Shown here piece by piece: positions 25,806 to 34,117 of a stretch of 64,000 nt of DNA. The stretch comes from Streptomyces sp. CCM_MD2014. Its GTDB lineage: Bacteria; Actinomycetota; Actinomycetes; Streptomycetales; Streptomycetaceae. Location of the stretch: positions 3,286,001-3,350,000 of the forward strand of contig NZ_CP009754.1 of assembly GCF_000772045.1 (NCBI RefSeq), in the 5' to 3' direction. How positions within the stretch are numbered: position 1 is the first letter of the stretch; the number at the start of each line of letters is the position of its first letter. Under the pieces are notes generated by a model. It made no database searches and was not told where the DNA came from. It saw nothing but the letters and a program-made list of their open reading frames with translations. Both the position numbers and the translations under genes were made by a program.

Positions 25806-26684
25806 TCAATGGGCCTCCGGCACACCGCGCGAGAAGTCGTACACCGCGAAGTCGGCGACGGGGCGGTACCCGATCCGCCGGTAGAGGCCGTTGCTCGTCG
25901 GGTTGGCCAGGTCGGCGAAGAGCAGCACTTCCGCCGCGCCCGCTTCGAGCGCCGCCCGGCTCGCCTCGACCGTCGCGGCACCCCCGTAACCGCGGCCGCG
26001 CAGGTGGAGCGGGGTGTAGACGGGCGCCACCCGGATCTGACCGGCGACCATCGGCGTCACACCGGCCATGGACACGGGCGTGCCGTCCGGGGTCTCCCAG
26101 AACGTGACGCGTCCCTCGGCGATGCGCGTGTCCGCCCACGCGCCGTCGTCCGCGTCGGGAGACCCTCCGATGTCGTCGACGAACTCCCGGTGCCAGCGCA
26201 CGAGTCGCTCCCGGTCCTCCGCGCCCGCGACTCGGCCCCGGCCCTCGGGGGACGGCTCCGGCGGTGTGAGCGTGCCCAGCCGGTACAGGCGCATGCGTTC
26301 GTGTGGCGTCGACACGTCACCCGTGTGCCGCCGCCAGGCCCCGGCGAAGGAGGCGGCGGTGTCACGGTCCGCGTTGACGCCGGGAAGCGGATGACCGAGC
26401 CCGGCCAGGCGGGCGGCGAGGCAGTCGGCCTCTTCGGGGGTGAGGGGGGTGACCGTCAGGCGGCGCGGCGGGGTGCGGAAGAAGGTCGCCCGGACCTCTC
26501 CCGACCGCTGCAGCACGCCGAAGACGGGGGCGTCGGAACCGTACGCGTCCGCCCCGTAGGCGCGCAGCGCCTCGGTCACCGTCAGCGGGACGGTGTGCAG
26601 GGCGGGACGCGAGTGCAGGAAGTCTGTGGCGCGGGCGAGGAAGTCGTCGACGTCTTCGGTGAGGTACCAGTCATCCGGACTCAT
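25806..26684 (-). CDS. GNAT family N-acetyltransferase
   Basis: A 292-aa protein. The C-terminal half holds the acetyl-CoA motif VYTPLHLRGRGYGGAATVEASRAAL near residue 225 (V/I-x-x-x-x-R-G-R-G-x-G/A) and the TSNGLYRRIGYRPV end. The N-terminal half has no familiar motif; double-GNAT-like proteins of this size are common. ATG 26684. Substrate unknown. Confidence 0.88.
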   Translation of the reverse strand: MSPDDWYLTEDVDDFLARATDFLHSRPALHTVPLTVTEALRAYGADAYGSDAPVFGVLQRSGEVRATFFRTPPRRLTVTPLTPEEADCLAARLAGLGHPLPGVNADRDTAASFAGAWRRHTGDVSTPHERMRLYRLGTLTPPEPSPEGRGRVAGAEDRERLVRWHREFVDDIGGSPDADDGAWADTRIAEGRVTFWETPDGTPVSMAGVTPMVAGQIRVAPVYTPLHLRGRGYGGAATVEASRAALEAGAAEVLLFADLANPTSNGLYRRIGYRPVADFAVYDFSRGVPEAH

Positions 26685-26733
26685 GCCGCATGATCCCTCA
26701 TGACCGTCTGCCCGCGCCCGCGCGTTTTCATAC

Positions 26734-26782
26734 GGCGCGGGCGCCCGCCGCTCCCCCGGCGGGAAGTGGCGGGCGCCCGTGC
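26734..26782. terminator. Strong hairpin after the L,D-transpeptidase gene
   Basis: Two 17- to 18-base arms built around the shared core GCGGGCGCCCGCC flank a 14-base loop in the gap between the GNAT start and the transpeptidase stop. It would end the minus-strand transpeptidase transcript. Confidence 0.65.
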
Positions 26783-26813
26783 GAAGTGCCGTCGGCTCTG
26801 GGAGAGTTCGGCG

Positions 26814-28061
26814 TCAGACCGCCGAACCCGCCTTCCACTGGGCCCAGTCCATGTTCCAGCCGTTGAGGCCGTTGTCCGGGGCGATGGTCTTGTCGCCGGT
26901 GTTCTGGACGACGACCACGTCACCGATGATCGAGTTGTTGTAGAACCAGGCGCCCGGCGTGTTCGGGTCGTTGGCGCCCTTGGCGTCCTGCAGGCCGACG
27001 CAGCCGTGGCTGGTGTTGACGCTGCCGAAGATGCCCTTGCCCCAGTAGTTGCCGTGGATGAAGGTGCCGGAGGTGCTCAGGCGCATGGCGTGCGGCACGT
27101 CCTTGATGTCGTACTCGCCCTTGCCGTCGTCGTCGGTGAAGCCGACGGTCGAGCCGTCCATCCGGGTCTCCTTGAACTTCTCGGAGATCACCATCTGGCC
27201 TTCGTAGGTCTTGTTCTCCGGGGAGCCCGCGGAGATCGGGATGGTCTTGATGGTCTTGCCGTCCTGCGTGACCTTCATCTGCTTGGTCTTCGCGTCGACG
27301 TAGGAGACCTGGTTGCGGCCGATCTTGAAGGTGACCGACTTCTGCTGGACGCCGTAGACGCCGTCGGCGCCCTCGACCCCGTCGAGCGCCAGCTTGAGGG
27401 TGACGGTCGAGCCCTCCTGCCAGTAGTCCTTGGGACGGCAGTCCATGCGCTGGGTGGAGAACCAGTGGCAGGCGACCTCCTGGCCGCTGCTGCTGTTGAC
27501 CGTGATGCCCTTCTGGACGGCGGCCTTGTCGGTGATCTCCTTGTCGAAGTTGATCGACACGGGCATGCCGACGCCGACGGTCTTCCCGTCGTCCGGGGTG
27601 AAGGTCCCGATGAAGCTGTTCTGGGGCGAGACCGTGGTGAACGAGGTGTTCTCGTGGGCGGCGCGGCCCTCGGAGTCCTGTGCGGTCGCCGAGATCGAGT
27701 ACTTGGTGGCTCGCTCCAGCTGCCCGCTGGGCTTCCAGCTGGTCTTGTCGGCGGATATCTCGCCCTTGACCACGGTGCCGTCCGACGCGGTCATCTTCAC
27801 CTCGGTGAGCGTGCCCTTGCTCACCGTGACGCCGGCGGAGTTGTTGATGGAGGCGTTGTCCGAGCCGCCCTTGGGCGTGATCTTGATCTGGGCCTCGGAC
27901 GTCTTCTTGGCCGCCGCTTCGTCGACCTCGGCCTGCGAGGTCTTGCCGTCCCCACCCCCGGAGGTGTCGGCGTCGCTACTGGAACATGCCGAGAGCACCA
28001 GCACACCGCCGAGCAGTGCGGACGCGGCCGCCAGGCCCTTGCGCCGCTTACCGTCCGTCAT
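26814..28061 (-). CDS. L,D-transpeptidase lipoprotein (Ig-like plus YkuD domain)
   Basis: A 415-aa secreted enzyme that makes 3-3 cross-links in peptidoglycan and is anchored by lipid. The signal has a basic start (MTDGKRRKG), a hydrophobic stretch and the lipobox LSAC. Then come two Ig-like domains (for example VTVSKGTLTEVKM and VGMPVSINFDKEI) and a C-terminal YkuD domain with HGNYWGKG and the catalytic SHGCVGL. I prefer ATG 28061 because GGAGAAG lies six bases upstream; an ATG five codons earlier (28076) is in frame but lacks a site. The gene shows the actinobacterial Ldt architecture. Confidence 0.92.
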   Translation of the reverse strand: MTDGKRRKGLAAASALLGGVLVLSACSSSDADTSGGGDGKTSQAEVDEAAAKKTSEAQIKITPKGGSDNASINNSAGVTVSKGTLTEVKMTASDGTVVKGEISADKTSWKPSGQLERATKYSISATAQDSEGRAAHENTSFTTVSPQNSFIGTFTPDDGKTVGVGMPVSINFDKEITDKAAVQKGITVNSSSGQEVACHWFSTQRMDCRPKDYWQEGSTVTLKLALDGVEGADGVYGVQQKSVTFKIGRNQVSYVDAKTKQMKVTQDGKTIKTIPISAGSPENKTYEGQMVISEKFKETRMDGSTVGFTDDDGKGEYDIKDVPHAMRLSTSGTFIHGNYWGKGIFGSVNTSHGCVGLQDAKGANDPNTPGAWFYNNSIIGDVVVVQNTGDKTIAPDNGLNGWNMDWAQWKAGSAV

Positions 28062-28243
28062 CACACGCTTCTCCATCGTTGCCGATTCCCGAAACCCCGA
28101 GATACCCCGTCAATAACTTTCAACGCTACGACCGGTTCGTCCCGTTCCACATCGCTCACCGGTGTGGGGCATGCCACGTTTCGCCGCCGAGGGCGGGGGC
28201 GGTGCGGGGAGGTGTCGGTCTGTGCGCACCGTGAGACGACGAA

Positions 28244-28271
28244 ACCCCGGGCGGCGGTTGCCGTCCGGGGT
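28244..28271. terminator. Hairpin after the acidic protein gene
   Basis: ACCCCGG and CCGGGGT form a 7-bp stem around a 14-base loop just after the stop at 28293 on the minus strand. It separates this gene from the transpeptidase start; the rest of 28062-28292 shows no gene. Confidence 0.5.
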
Positions 28272-28292
28272 CAGGAATTTCCCCACACCGCG

Positions 28293-28646
28293 TCAGCCGA
28301 CCGTCATTTCATCGTCTTCCGGGTCGTTCTCGTCGCCATCATCCTCGTCGAGGTCCCACTCGGGCGAGTCGGGGTCGTAGTCGATCTGCTCACTGCTCCA
28401 CGAGGCCTGCCGGAGCTCGACCCCGGGCACCGCGCCGACCAGGTCGAACGGGTCCACCAGGTGCGCCAGGGCCTCGGCGGTGTCCTCCGTCACAGCGCGC
28501 TCGGAGTCGGTCCGTTCCGCGTCGGACAGGTCGGTGTCGTCGGCGAGGGCCTGCAGCGCGGCCCCGGTGACGGCTTCTTCGTCGTCGATCTCGAGGACCA
28601 GCTCGACGCGAATCCGTACAAACCGTGATGTCTCTGGAGTGCTCAT
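28293..28646 (-). CDS. Acidic hypothetical protein
   Basis: A 117-aa protein whose last 30 residues are almost all Asp and Glu (DEDDGDENDPEDDEM). The first part, RFVRIRVELVLEIDDEEAVTGAALQALA, looks like a small alpha/beta unit. No known function. ATG 28646. It diverges from the LAXTG protein gene. Confidence 0.6.
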   Translation of the reverse strand: MSTPETSRFVRIRVELVLEIDDEEAVTGAALQALADDTDLSDAERTDSERAVTEDTAEALAHLVDPFDLVGAVPGVELRQASWSSEQIDYDPDSPEWDLDEDDGDENDPEDDEMTVG

Positions 28647-28755
28647 GCCCGGAGCGTAAGGCCGGCCCCTCCCGTGACTTTCCTGTGACCCGCGCCTTTC
28701 ACTAACATCTGCCCACACGGCCAATTCGCCAGCGCCACAAGGGGATCGATATTCC

Positions 28756-29085
28756 GTGTCATCCGCTCGCCGTTCCTTGCTGACCGCCACCGCCGCGGGC
28801 GGTCTGCTGTGTGCCCTGTGGTTCGTCCCGTCGGCCAACGCGACACCCGAGGCACCGGTCCTCGAGTCCGCGGCCGCGACGCCGTCTCCGCAGGTCACAG
28901 CCCAGGCGAGAGCGGCGTCCACGGACGCCTCCACGGACACGGCGGCGACCGGCGAGGGCACGACCCGGCTGGCCGACACCGGCAGCTTCGACAGCACGCC
29001 GTACGTCGTCGGAGGCGCCCTCTGCCTCGGCCTCGGCGCCGGCTTCGTGGGCTACTCGGTCCGCCGGGAACGCGTCGGGCTTTAA
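28756..29085 (+). CDS. Small surface protein with LAXTG-type sortase signal
   Basis: A 109-aa exported protein. The N-terminus has an export signal (RRSLLTATAAGGLLCALWFVP, quoted in part as LLTATAAGGLLCALW) and a likely cleavage after ANA. An Ala/Thr-rich middle leads to LADTG, a hydrophobic helix (YVVGGALCLGLGAGFVGY) and the positive tail SVRRER. LAXTG is the motif cut by class E sortases in Streptomyces. GTG at 28756, with AAGGGGA upstream. The protein is probably attached to the peptidoglycan. Confidence 0.7.
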   Translation: MSSARRSLLTATAAGGLLCALWFVPSANATPEAPVLESAAATPSPQVTAQARAASTDASTDTAATGEGTTRLADTGSFDSTPYVVGGALCLGLGAGFVGYSVRRERVGL

Positions 29086-29123
29086 CAAGACTTGACGTTC
29101 CGTCCGGTGCGCCCGGAGGCGGC

Positions 29124-29156
29124 CCGAGGGGCCCGGCGGCGCGCCGGGCCCCTCGG
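29124..29156. terminator. Bidirectional terminator between the LAXTG gene and hutH
   Basis: A perfect 15-bp stem (CCGAGGGGCCCGGCG and its complement) with a 3-base loop lies between the two convergent genes. Confidence 0.8.
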
Positions 29157-29174
29157 TCATGTCCCCGTCGGCCG

Positions 29175-30749
29175 CTAGCGCAGCGGCCCCGTGACCGTCT
29201 CCGCGGCCGCCACCAGGTGCCCGGCGCGCACGAACGCGTCCGCCGCGGCGAGGTCGGGCGCCAGGTAGCGGTCCGGGCCGGGGCCCTCGACGCCGGCCGC
29301 CCGCACGGCGTCGATGACGGCCTGCGAGGCCGGGGCCGGGGTCAGTCCCTCGCGGAGCTGGATCGCGCGCGTGGCGGCGTACAGCTCGACGGCGATCACG
29401 CGGGTGAGGTTGTCGACGGCCGTGCGCAGCTTGCGCGCCGCCGACCAGCCCATCGACACGTGGTCCTCCTGCATGGCGGAGGACGGGATGGAGTCCGCCG
29501 AGGCCGGCACGGCGAGCCGCTTCAGCTCGCTGACCAGGGCGGCCTGCGTGTACTGGGCGATCATCAGGCCGGAGTCGACGCCCGCGTCGTCGGCGAGGAA
29601 CGGCGGCAGGCCGTGGCTGCGGTTCTTGTCGAGGAGCCGGTCGGTGCGGCGCTCGGCGATGGAGCCGAGGTCGGCGACGGCGACGGCGAGGAAGTCGAGG
29701 ACGTAGGCGACGGGGGCGCCGTGGAAGTTGCCGTTGGACTCCACGCGCCCTCCCCCAGTGCCGAAAGCCTGGGAGGTACCCCCGGGCAGGACGACCGGGT
29801 TGTCCACCGCCGCGGCCAGCTCGCGCTCGGCGACGAGTGCGGCGTGGGCCATGGTGTCGCGTCCGGCGCCCGCGACCTGCGGGGCGCAGCGCACCGAGTA
29901 GGCGTCCTGGACGCGGGGGGCGTCGTCCTGGTGGTGTCCGGTCAGGCCCGAGCCCTTGAGCACGGCGGCCATGTTGGCGGCGCTGGCGGCCTGCCCCGGG
30001 TGCGGACGGATGGCGTGCAGCTCGGGGGCGAGCACCTTGTCGGTGCCGAGCAGGGCCTCCAGGGTCAGGGCGGCGGTGATGTCCGCGGACTTGTAGAGGG
30101 TGTCGAGGTCGGCGAGGGCCATGACCAGCATGCCGAGCATGCCGTCGGTGCCGTTGAGGAGGGCGAGGCCCTCCTTCTCGCGCAGTTCCACCGGGGTGAT
30201 CCCGTGCTCGGCGAGCAGCTCGCCGGCCGGGCGCACGGTCCCGTCGGGGCCCTCGGCGTCGCCCTCGCCCATCAGGGTGAGCGCGCAGTGGGAGAGCGGG
30301 GCGAGGTCGCCGGAGCAGCCGAGGGAGCCGTACTCGTGCACCACCGGGGTGATCCCGGCGTTGAGCACGTCGGCCATGGTCTGCGCGACCTCGGGGCGCA
30401 CCCCGGTGTGTCCGGAGCAGACGGTCTTCAGCCGCAGGAACATCAGCGCGCGCACCACTTCGCGTTCGACGCGCGGGCCCATCCCGGCGGCGTGCGAGCG
30501 GACGATGTTGCGCTGGAGCTGCGCCCGCAGGTCGGGGCTGATGTGCCGGGTCGCCAGGGCACCGAAGCCGGTGCTGACGCCGTAGACGGGGTCCGGCTTG
30601 GCGGCCAGCGCGTCCACGATGCCGCGGGCCGCGGTCAGGGCGGCGACCGCGTCGCCGGAGAGCTCGATCCGGGCGCCGCCGCGCGCCACGGCGAGGACGT
30701 CGGACGCGGTGACCCCGGCCGTCCCCACCACCACAGTGTGCATATCCAT
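29175..30749 (-). CDS. hutH: Histidine ammonia-lyase, carrying an in-frame repeat insertion
   Basis: This enzyme turns histidine into urocanate and ammonia, the first step of histidine breakdown. The MIO cofactor triad is CSG in GSLGCSGDLAPLSH near residue 150, with Cys in place of the usual Ala as in other Streptomyces. Other blocks (GVSTGFGALATRHI, NGTDGMLGM, SMQEDHVSMG region) fit. About 12 extra residues (GGTSQAFGTGGG) sit between NPVVLP and GRVESNGN; the family has no loop here. They come from an intergenic-type repeat (see 29748-29783). Start ATG 30749 or 30743 (MHTVVVG); no strong ribosome site for either. Confidence 0.93.
   Translation of the reverse strand: MDMHTVVVGTAGVTASDVLAVARGGARIELSGDAVAALTAARGIVDALAAKPDPVYGVSTGFGALATRHISPDLRAQLQRNIVRSHAAGMGPRVEREVVRALMFLRLKTVCSGHTGVRPEVAQTMADVLNAGITPVVHEYGSLGCSGDLAPLSHCALTLMGEGDAEGPDGTVRPAGELLAEHGITPVELREKEGLALLNGTDGMLGMLVMALADLDTLYKSADITAALTLEALLGTDKVLAPELHAIRPHPGQAASAANMAAVLKGSGLTGHHQDDAPRVQDAYSVRCAPQVAGAGRDTMAHAALVAERELAAAVDNPVVLPGGTSQAFGTGGGRVESNGNFHGAPVAYVLDFLAVAVADLGSIAERRTDRLLDKNRSHGLPPFLADDAGVDSGLMIAQYTQAALVSELKRLAVPASADSIPSSAMQEDHVSMGWSAARKLRTAVDNLTRVIAVELYAATRAIQLREGLTPAPASQAVIDAVRAAGVEGPGPDRYLAPDLAAADAFVRAGHLVAAAETVTGPLR
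29748..29783. repeat. Palindromic dispersed repeat inside hutH
   Basis: CCTCCCCCAGTG at one end and GGGAGGTACCCCC at the other make up a 36-base element whose relative lies between PNP and phosphomannomutase at 46036-46073. Its length keeps the hutH frame open. I know this as a common short palindromic repeat in Streptomyces intergenic regions; the recognition is from memory. Confidence 0.7.
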
Positions 30750-30837
30750 ATTCAGGAGCGTACGCAGTGAATTCGATGATGTCACGAGGGGGTACGTCAC
30801 GGATGCGCGCGGCCTGCGCCCCTTACCGGCCGGGCGC

Positions 30838-30897
30838 CACGGCGAGTGCCGCCCCAGAACCGGCTCGACGTCACGGCGAGTGCCGCCCCCGGAACCG
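30838..30897. repeat. Near-perfect direct repeat at the end of the GGDEF gene
   Basis: CACGGCGAGTGCCGCCCC followed by GAACCG occurs at 30838 and again at 30872, 34 bases apart. The second copy contains the stop and last codons of the GGDEF protein (GRHSP), and the first copy would encode the same residues downstream of the stop. It looks like a small tandem duplication. Confidence 0.6.
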
Positions 30898-32019
30898 CCT
30901 GCGCTCCCCGTCCTCCTCCCGGGAGGGCTCGTCCGCGAGCCGTACGACGGGGTCGTCGGGGCCTTCGCGTCCCGCGACGACCGGCCCGGCCGCCCGCTCC
31001 GCCTTGGCGCGGTACTGGGCGGCGTCCGCGAGCCGGAACAGCCGACGGGCGGAGCGGACCGGCCCCACCGGGTCCTCCGTGGACGCGACCCCGCAGGCCA
31101 CGCCGTCGCCCAGCTCCAGTTCGGCCGCCCGGCGGCACAGCTCCTCGGCCGCCTTGACCACCGCGTCGGCGGGCGGCCCGACCGCGAGCAGACAGAACTC
31201 GTCCCCGCCGAGCCGCGCGGCGAGCGCCCCGGGCAGCATCGCCCCGCACAGCGACAGCACCGACCCGAACCGCTCCAGGAGCCGGTCGCCGACGGCGTGA
31301 CCGTGCGTGTCGTTCACCCGCTTGAGGCCGTTCAGGTCGCAGACGACGAGGCTGACGACGACGCCCTCGACGCGGTGCCGCTCCACGGCCTCGTCCAGCG
31401 CGGAGTCGACGGCGCGGCGGTTGGCCAGCCCGGTGAGCGCGTCGGTGTACGCGAGGCGCCGGACCTCCTCGAGACGCTCGGTCTGCGCGATCCCGGCGGC
31501 GACGACGGAGGCCAGTACGGTGGCGAAGTCGGCGTCGGCCCGCTCGAAGACCCGCTCCCCCACCGGCCGGGCCACGTACAGCTCGCCCCACGCCCTGCCG
31601 TGCAGCACGATCGGTGCGACGACGCAGCAGCCGCGGCCCCGGCGGCGCAGGGCGGCGACGCGCTGGTGGACGTACCCGGGGCGCCCGGCGGCGGGCCCCT
31701 CGGCCGTCTCGACCCAGGCGTCGGGCTCACCGCCGCCGGCCCAGCGCTCGTGCAGGAACTCGGTGATCTCCGCGAACTGGTGCACGGGGTAGGACTCGTC
31801 CTCGGGGAACTCCTCCTCGTCCTCGGCGCGCCGCCCGACGTTCACGAGGACCCGCAGCCGGCCCAGCTCCCGCTCCCACACCGACAGCGCGGCGAAGCTG
31901 CCGCCCAGCGCCAGGCACCCGCCCACGGCCGCCGCCCGCCACGCCTCACGCGCGCTGTGCGCGGCGGCCATCCCCTGCGCAAGCGCCACCACGGCCGCGA
32001 GCCGCCTGTCGTCACCCAT
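30871..32019 (-). CDS. cdgE: GAF-GGDEF protein, probable diguanylate cyclase
   Basis: A 382-aa protein that would make c-di-GMP, a signal that controls Streptomyces development. An N-terminal GAF-like sensor domain (roughly residues 10-160) is followed by the GGDEF domain with TDALTGLANRRAVD, VCDLNGLKRVNDTHGHAVGD and the active-site RLGGDEFC near residue 270. The signature is intact, so it is probably active. From memory this is the S. coelicolor CdgE position; the symbol depends on that recollection. Starts: ATG 32019 or the GTG one codon earlier. Confidence 0.85.
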   Translation of the reverse strand: MGDDRRLAAVVALAQGMAAAHSAREAWRAAAVGGCLALGGSFAALSVWERELGRLRVLVNVGRRAEDEEEFPEDESYPVHQFAEITEFLHERWAGGGEPDAWVETAEGPAAGRPGYVHQRVAALRRRGRGCCVVAPIVLHGRAWGELYVARPVGERVFERADADFATVLASVVAAGIAQTERLEEVRRLAYTDALTGLANRRAVDSALDEAVERHRVEGVVVSLVVCDLNGLKRVNDTHGHAVGDRLLERFGSVLSLCGAMLPGALAARLGGDEFCLLAVGPPADAVVKAAEELCRRAAELELGDGVACGVASTEDPVGPVRSARRLFRLADAAQYRAKAERAAGPVVAGREGPDDPVVRLADEPSREEDGERRRFRGRHSP

Positions 32020-32360
32020 CACTCCAGGCTAGGGAGATTCACGAAGAAACGTTACTCAAACGGGGCGAACCGGGCGAGTGTCGACCGTGGCGGGCGCCCG
32101 GCCGGGGTTGCGGCACAGGGCGGGCACACGACGGCTCAGGCCGCACGACGGCGAGCCGCACCGACCACGGCGGGCGAACGACGCCCACGACAGCCGGCGC
32201 GGAACCGCGCCGGAAGCCGCGCCCGGGCGCCGGCAGCGCGGGACGAGGGCCGACGGGCGCCGCAGCACACGGCGCGGGCGGCCGACGGCGCACCCGGGCA
32301 CGCGGCCCCACGGGAACCGGTGGCGCCGGACGGCGGTGACCGCGACCGGGGGGGGTTGCT
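32020..32360. other. Gene-free GC-rich spacer
   Basis: About 340 bases between the GGDEF start and the enoyl-CoA hydratase stop hold no credible gene. The GGDEF promoter presumably lies near 32023-32060, the most A/T-rich part. A perfect hairpin at 32194-32213 may end the enoyl-CoA hydratase transcript. Confidence 0.5.
32194..32213. terminator. Hairpin in the GGDEF/enoyl-CoA hydratase spacer
   Basis: CCGGCGCGG-AA-CCGCGCCGG is a perfect inverted repeat of 20 bases; with a 4-base loop the stem is 8 bp. Confidence 0.5.
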
Positions 32361-33161
32361 TCACTCGCCCGGCCAGCGGGGCGCGCGCTTCTCGTTGAAC
32401 GCCGCCACGCCCTCCGCGCGGTCCCCCGAGAACGCCACCGACCGCCACGCCGCGTCCTCGACCTCCAGGCCCGCCCGCAGGTCGAGCCCGTGCCCGAGGC
32501 GCAGCGCCCGCTTGGCCGCGCGCAGGCCCACGGGGGAGTTCGCGGCCATCCGGGAGGCCAGCTCCAGGGCGTCCTCCCGGTCCCGGCCCTCCTCCGCCAA
32601 CTGGTCCACGAGCCCCAGCCCGCGCGCCTCCTCGGCCGGCACCCGCCGCGCCGTGAACACCAGCTCGGCCGCTCGCGCCGCCCCCACCCGGCGCGGCAGC
32701 AGCTGCGTGCCGCCGCCGCCCGGGATCACGCCCACCGACACCTCCGGCAGCCCCACCACGGCCGTACGGTCGGCCACGATCACGTCGCAGGACAGCGCCA
32801 GCTCGAACCCGCCGCCCAGCGCGAACCCGTGCACGGCCGCGACCGTGGGCTGCGGCAGCTCCAGCACCGCCGTGTACGCCCCCCGCGTCACCGGTCGCTG
32901 GCGCAGCAGGTCGGCGTCGGAGAAGGAGTTGCGCTCCTTCAGGTCCGCCCCGACACAGAACGCCCGCTCGTGGGTCGAGGTCAGCACCACCACCCGGACG
33001 TTCCGGTCCTCGCCCAGCGCCGCACAGGCCGCGCTCAGGGACTGGGCCATGGCGGTCGAGACGGCGTTCATGGCCTTCGGCCGGTCGAGCGCGAGCTCCG
33101 CGACATGCCCGTCCCCGTGCCGCCGCACCAGGACGAACTCTCCGAACCGCTCCTCGCTCAT
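32361..33161 (-). CDS. Enoyl-CoA hydratase/isomerase family protein
   Basis: A 266-aa crotonase-fold enzyme. The oxyanion-hole motifs AFCVGADLKER near residue 68 and HGFALGGGFELALSCD near 110 are present, and the catalytic-acid segment LPEVSVGVIPGGGGTQLLPR has the expected Glu and Gly. It likely hydrates enoyl-CoA in beta-oxidation or acts on a related acyl-CoA. ATG 33161 lies only 11 bases from a strong dyad, so its transcript is short-leadered and tightly regulated. Confidence 0.9.
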   Translation of the reverse strand: MSEERFGEFVLVRRHGDGHVAELALDRPKAMNAVSTAMAQSLSAACAALGEDRNVRVVVLTSTHERAFCVGADLKERNSFSDADLLRQRPVTRGAYTAVLELPQPTVAAVHGFALGGGFELALSCDVIVADRTAVVGLPEVSVGVIPGGGGTQLLPRRVGAARAAELVFTARRVPAEEARGLGLVDQLAEEGRDREDALELASRMAANSPVGLRAAKRALRLGHGLDLRAGLEVEDAAWRSVAFSGDRAEGVAAFNEKRAPRWPGE

Positions 33162-33172
33162 GACACCCTCCG

Positions 33173-33188
33173 GTTAACGTGTGTTAAC
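33173..33188. promoter_or_regulatory. GTTAAC-GTGT-GTTAAC dyad upstream of the enoyl-CoA hydratase
   Basis: Two GTTAAC palindromes separated by four bases end 12 bases before the start codon. This position overlaps the transcription start or leader and fits a repressor site for a TetR-type fatty-acid regulator, which is inferred only from the target gene. Confidence 0.5.
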
Positions 33189-33372
33189 AAGTCGACCGCT
33201 CGATCATCGCAGGCGGGCCCGCGCGGGGGAAGCCCGGACGCGCCGCTCCCCGCACCGACCCCGCCCACCCGTTCGAGTGACATACGGCCGACCGCCCCAC
33301 CCCGGCCGACGGCAGACCGTAGCCTCGCTCCGCCACGGCGCAGCGGGGGCGCGTGCGCACCGGGGAGGGACC

Positions 33373-34092
33373 ATGACGAAGAGCAGCACACCGGCGACCG
33401 GCGGTCCGGCCACCGGCACGGCCACCGACGTGCGGACCGAGCCGCGGTACGCGTGGTGGCGCCGCGGCCGGCACCGCAGGCCCCGCCCCCGCAAGGTGCT
33501 GCTGGTCGCGGGCGGCCTCGCCCTCGCGGCCGCCGCCCTGAGCGTCGTACGCCTGCTGCCCGAGCCGGGCGGTGACGGGGGCGTCGGCTTCGGCGCCGAG
33601 GCGGCACCGCGTGGGGACGGCGGAGGCCGGGACACCGCCTCGGACGACCGGGAGACGGCGTCCGCCTCCACGGGCGCCGACGGCGGGACGCCCGGGGCGA
33701 GCCCTTCGGCGACGTCCGGCATGGGCGGCCTGAGCGGCTCCCCCGAACCGGGTCTCATACCCGATCTCGCACCCGGCCCCTCAGCGAGCGGCCCACCGGC
33801 CCCGCTCCCGGCCCCGACGACCGCGCCGGTCGCTCAGGGCGCTCCGGACGCCTCCGAGGGCGGGCGGCCGGGGGAAAGGCAGGAACAGGAGCAGGAAGGG
33901 GAGGGAGAGCGGGACCGCGCCCCGGGCACGCCGCAGCCGTCGCATTCCGACCGGCCCGCGCCGCGCCCCACGCCGCCGACCCCGCCGCCGGGCCACAGCA
34001 CGCCGTCGGCACCCGCACCGGCGCCGGAACCCGACGACCCGGGCCTGTGCGTGCCGGTCATCGGCCTCTGCGTCGACCTGCTCGGCGACTGA
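33373..34092 (+). CDS. Single-pass membrane protein with long Pro/Ser/Gly-rich outer domain
   Basis: A 239-aa protein. A short Arg-rich cytoplasmic start (WWRRGRHRRPRPRK) is followed by one helix (VLLVAGGLALAAAALSVV) and about 170 low-complexity residues rich in Pro, Gly, Ser and Glu. It ends in LCVPVIGLCVDLLGD with two cysteines that could form a disulfide. No enzyme motif. ATG 33373 follows GGGAGGGA. Possibly an envelope-spanning linker; function unknown. Confidence 0.6.
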   Translation: MTKSSTPATGGPATGTATDVRTEPRYAWWRRGRHRRPRPRKVLLVAGGLALAAAALSVVRLLPEPGGDGGVGFGAEAAPRGDGGGRDTASDDRETASASTGADGGTPGASPSATSGMGGLSGSPEPGLIPDLAPGPSASGPPAPLPAPTTAPVAQGAPDASEGGRPGERQEQEQEGEGERDRAPGTPQPSHSDRPAPRPTPPTPPPGHSTPSAPAPAPEPDDPGLCVPVIGLCVDLLGD

Positions 34093-34117
34093 ACACCCGG
34101 CTCCCGCGTCCGGCGTT

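Noticed and set aside
29748..29783. Frameshift or sequencing error in hutH
   Set aside because: The extra bases keep the frame and match a second repeat copy at 46036, so a real repeat insertion explains them better.
32020..32360. Possible small genes in the GGDEF/enoyl-CoA hydratase spacer
   Set aside because: The open frames are Arg/Pro/Ala-rich with no ribosome site; more likely non-coding GC-rich DNA.
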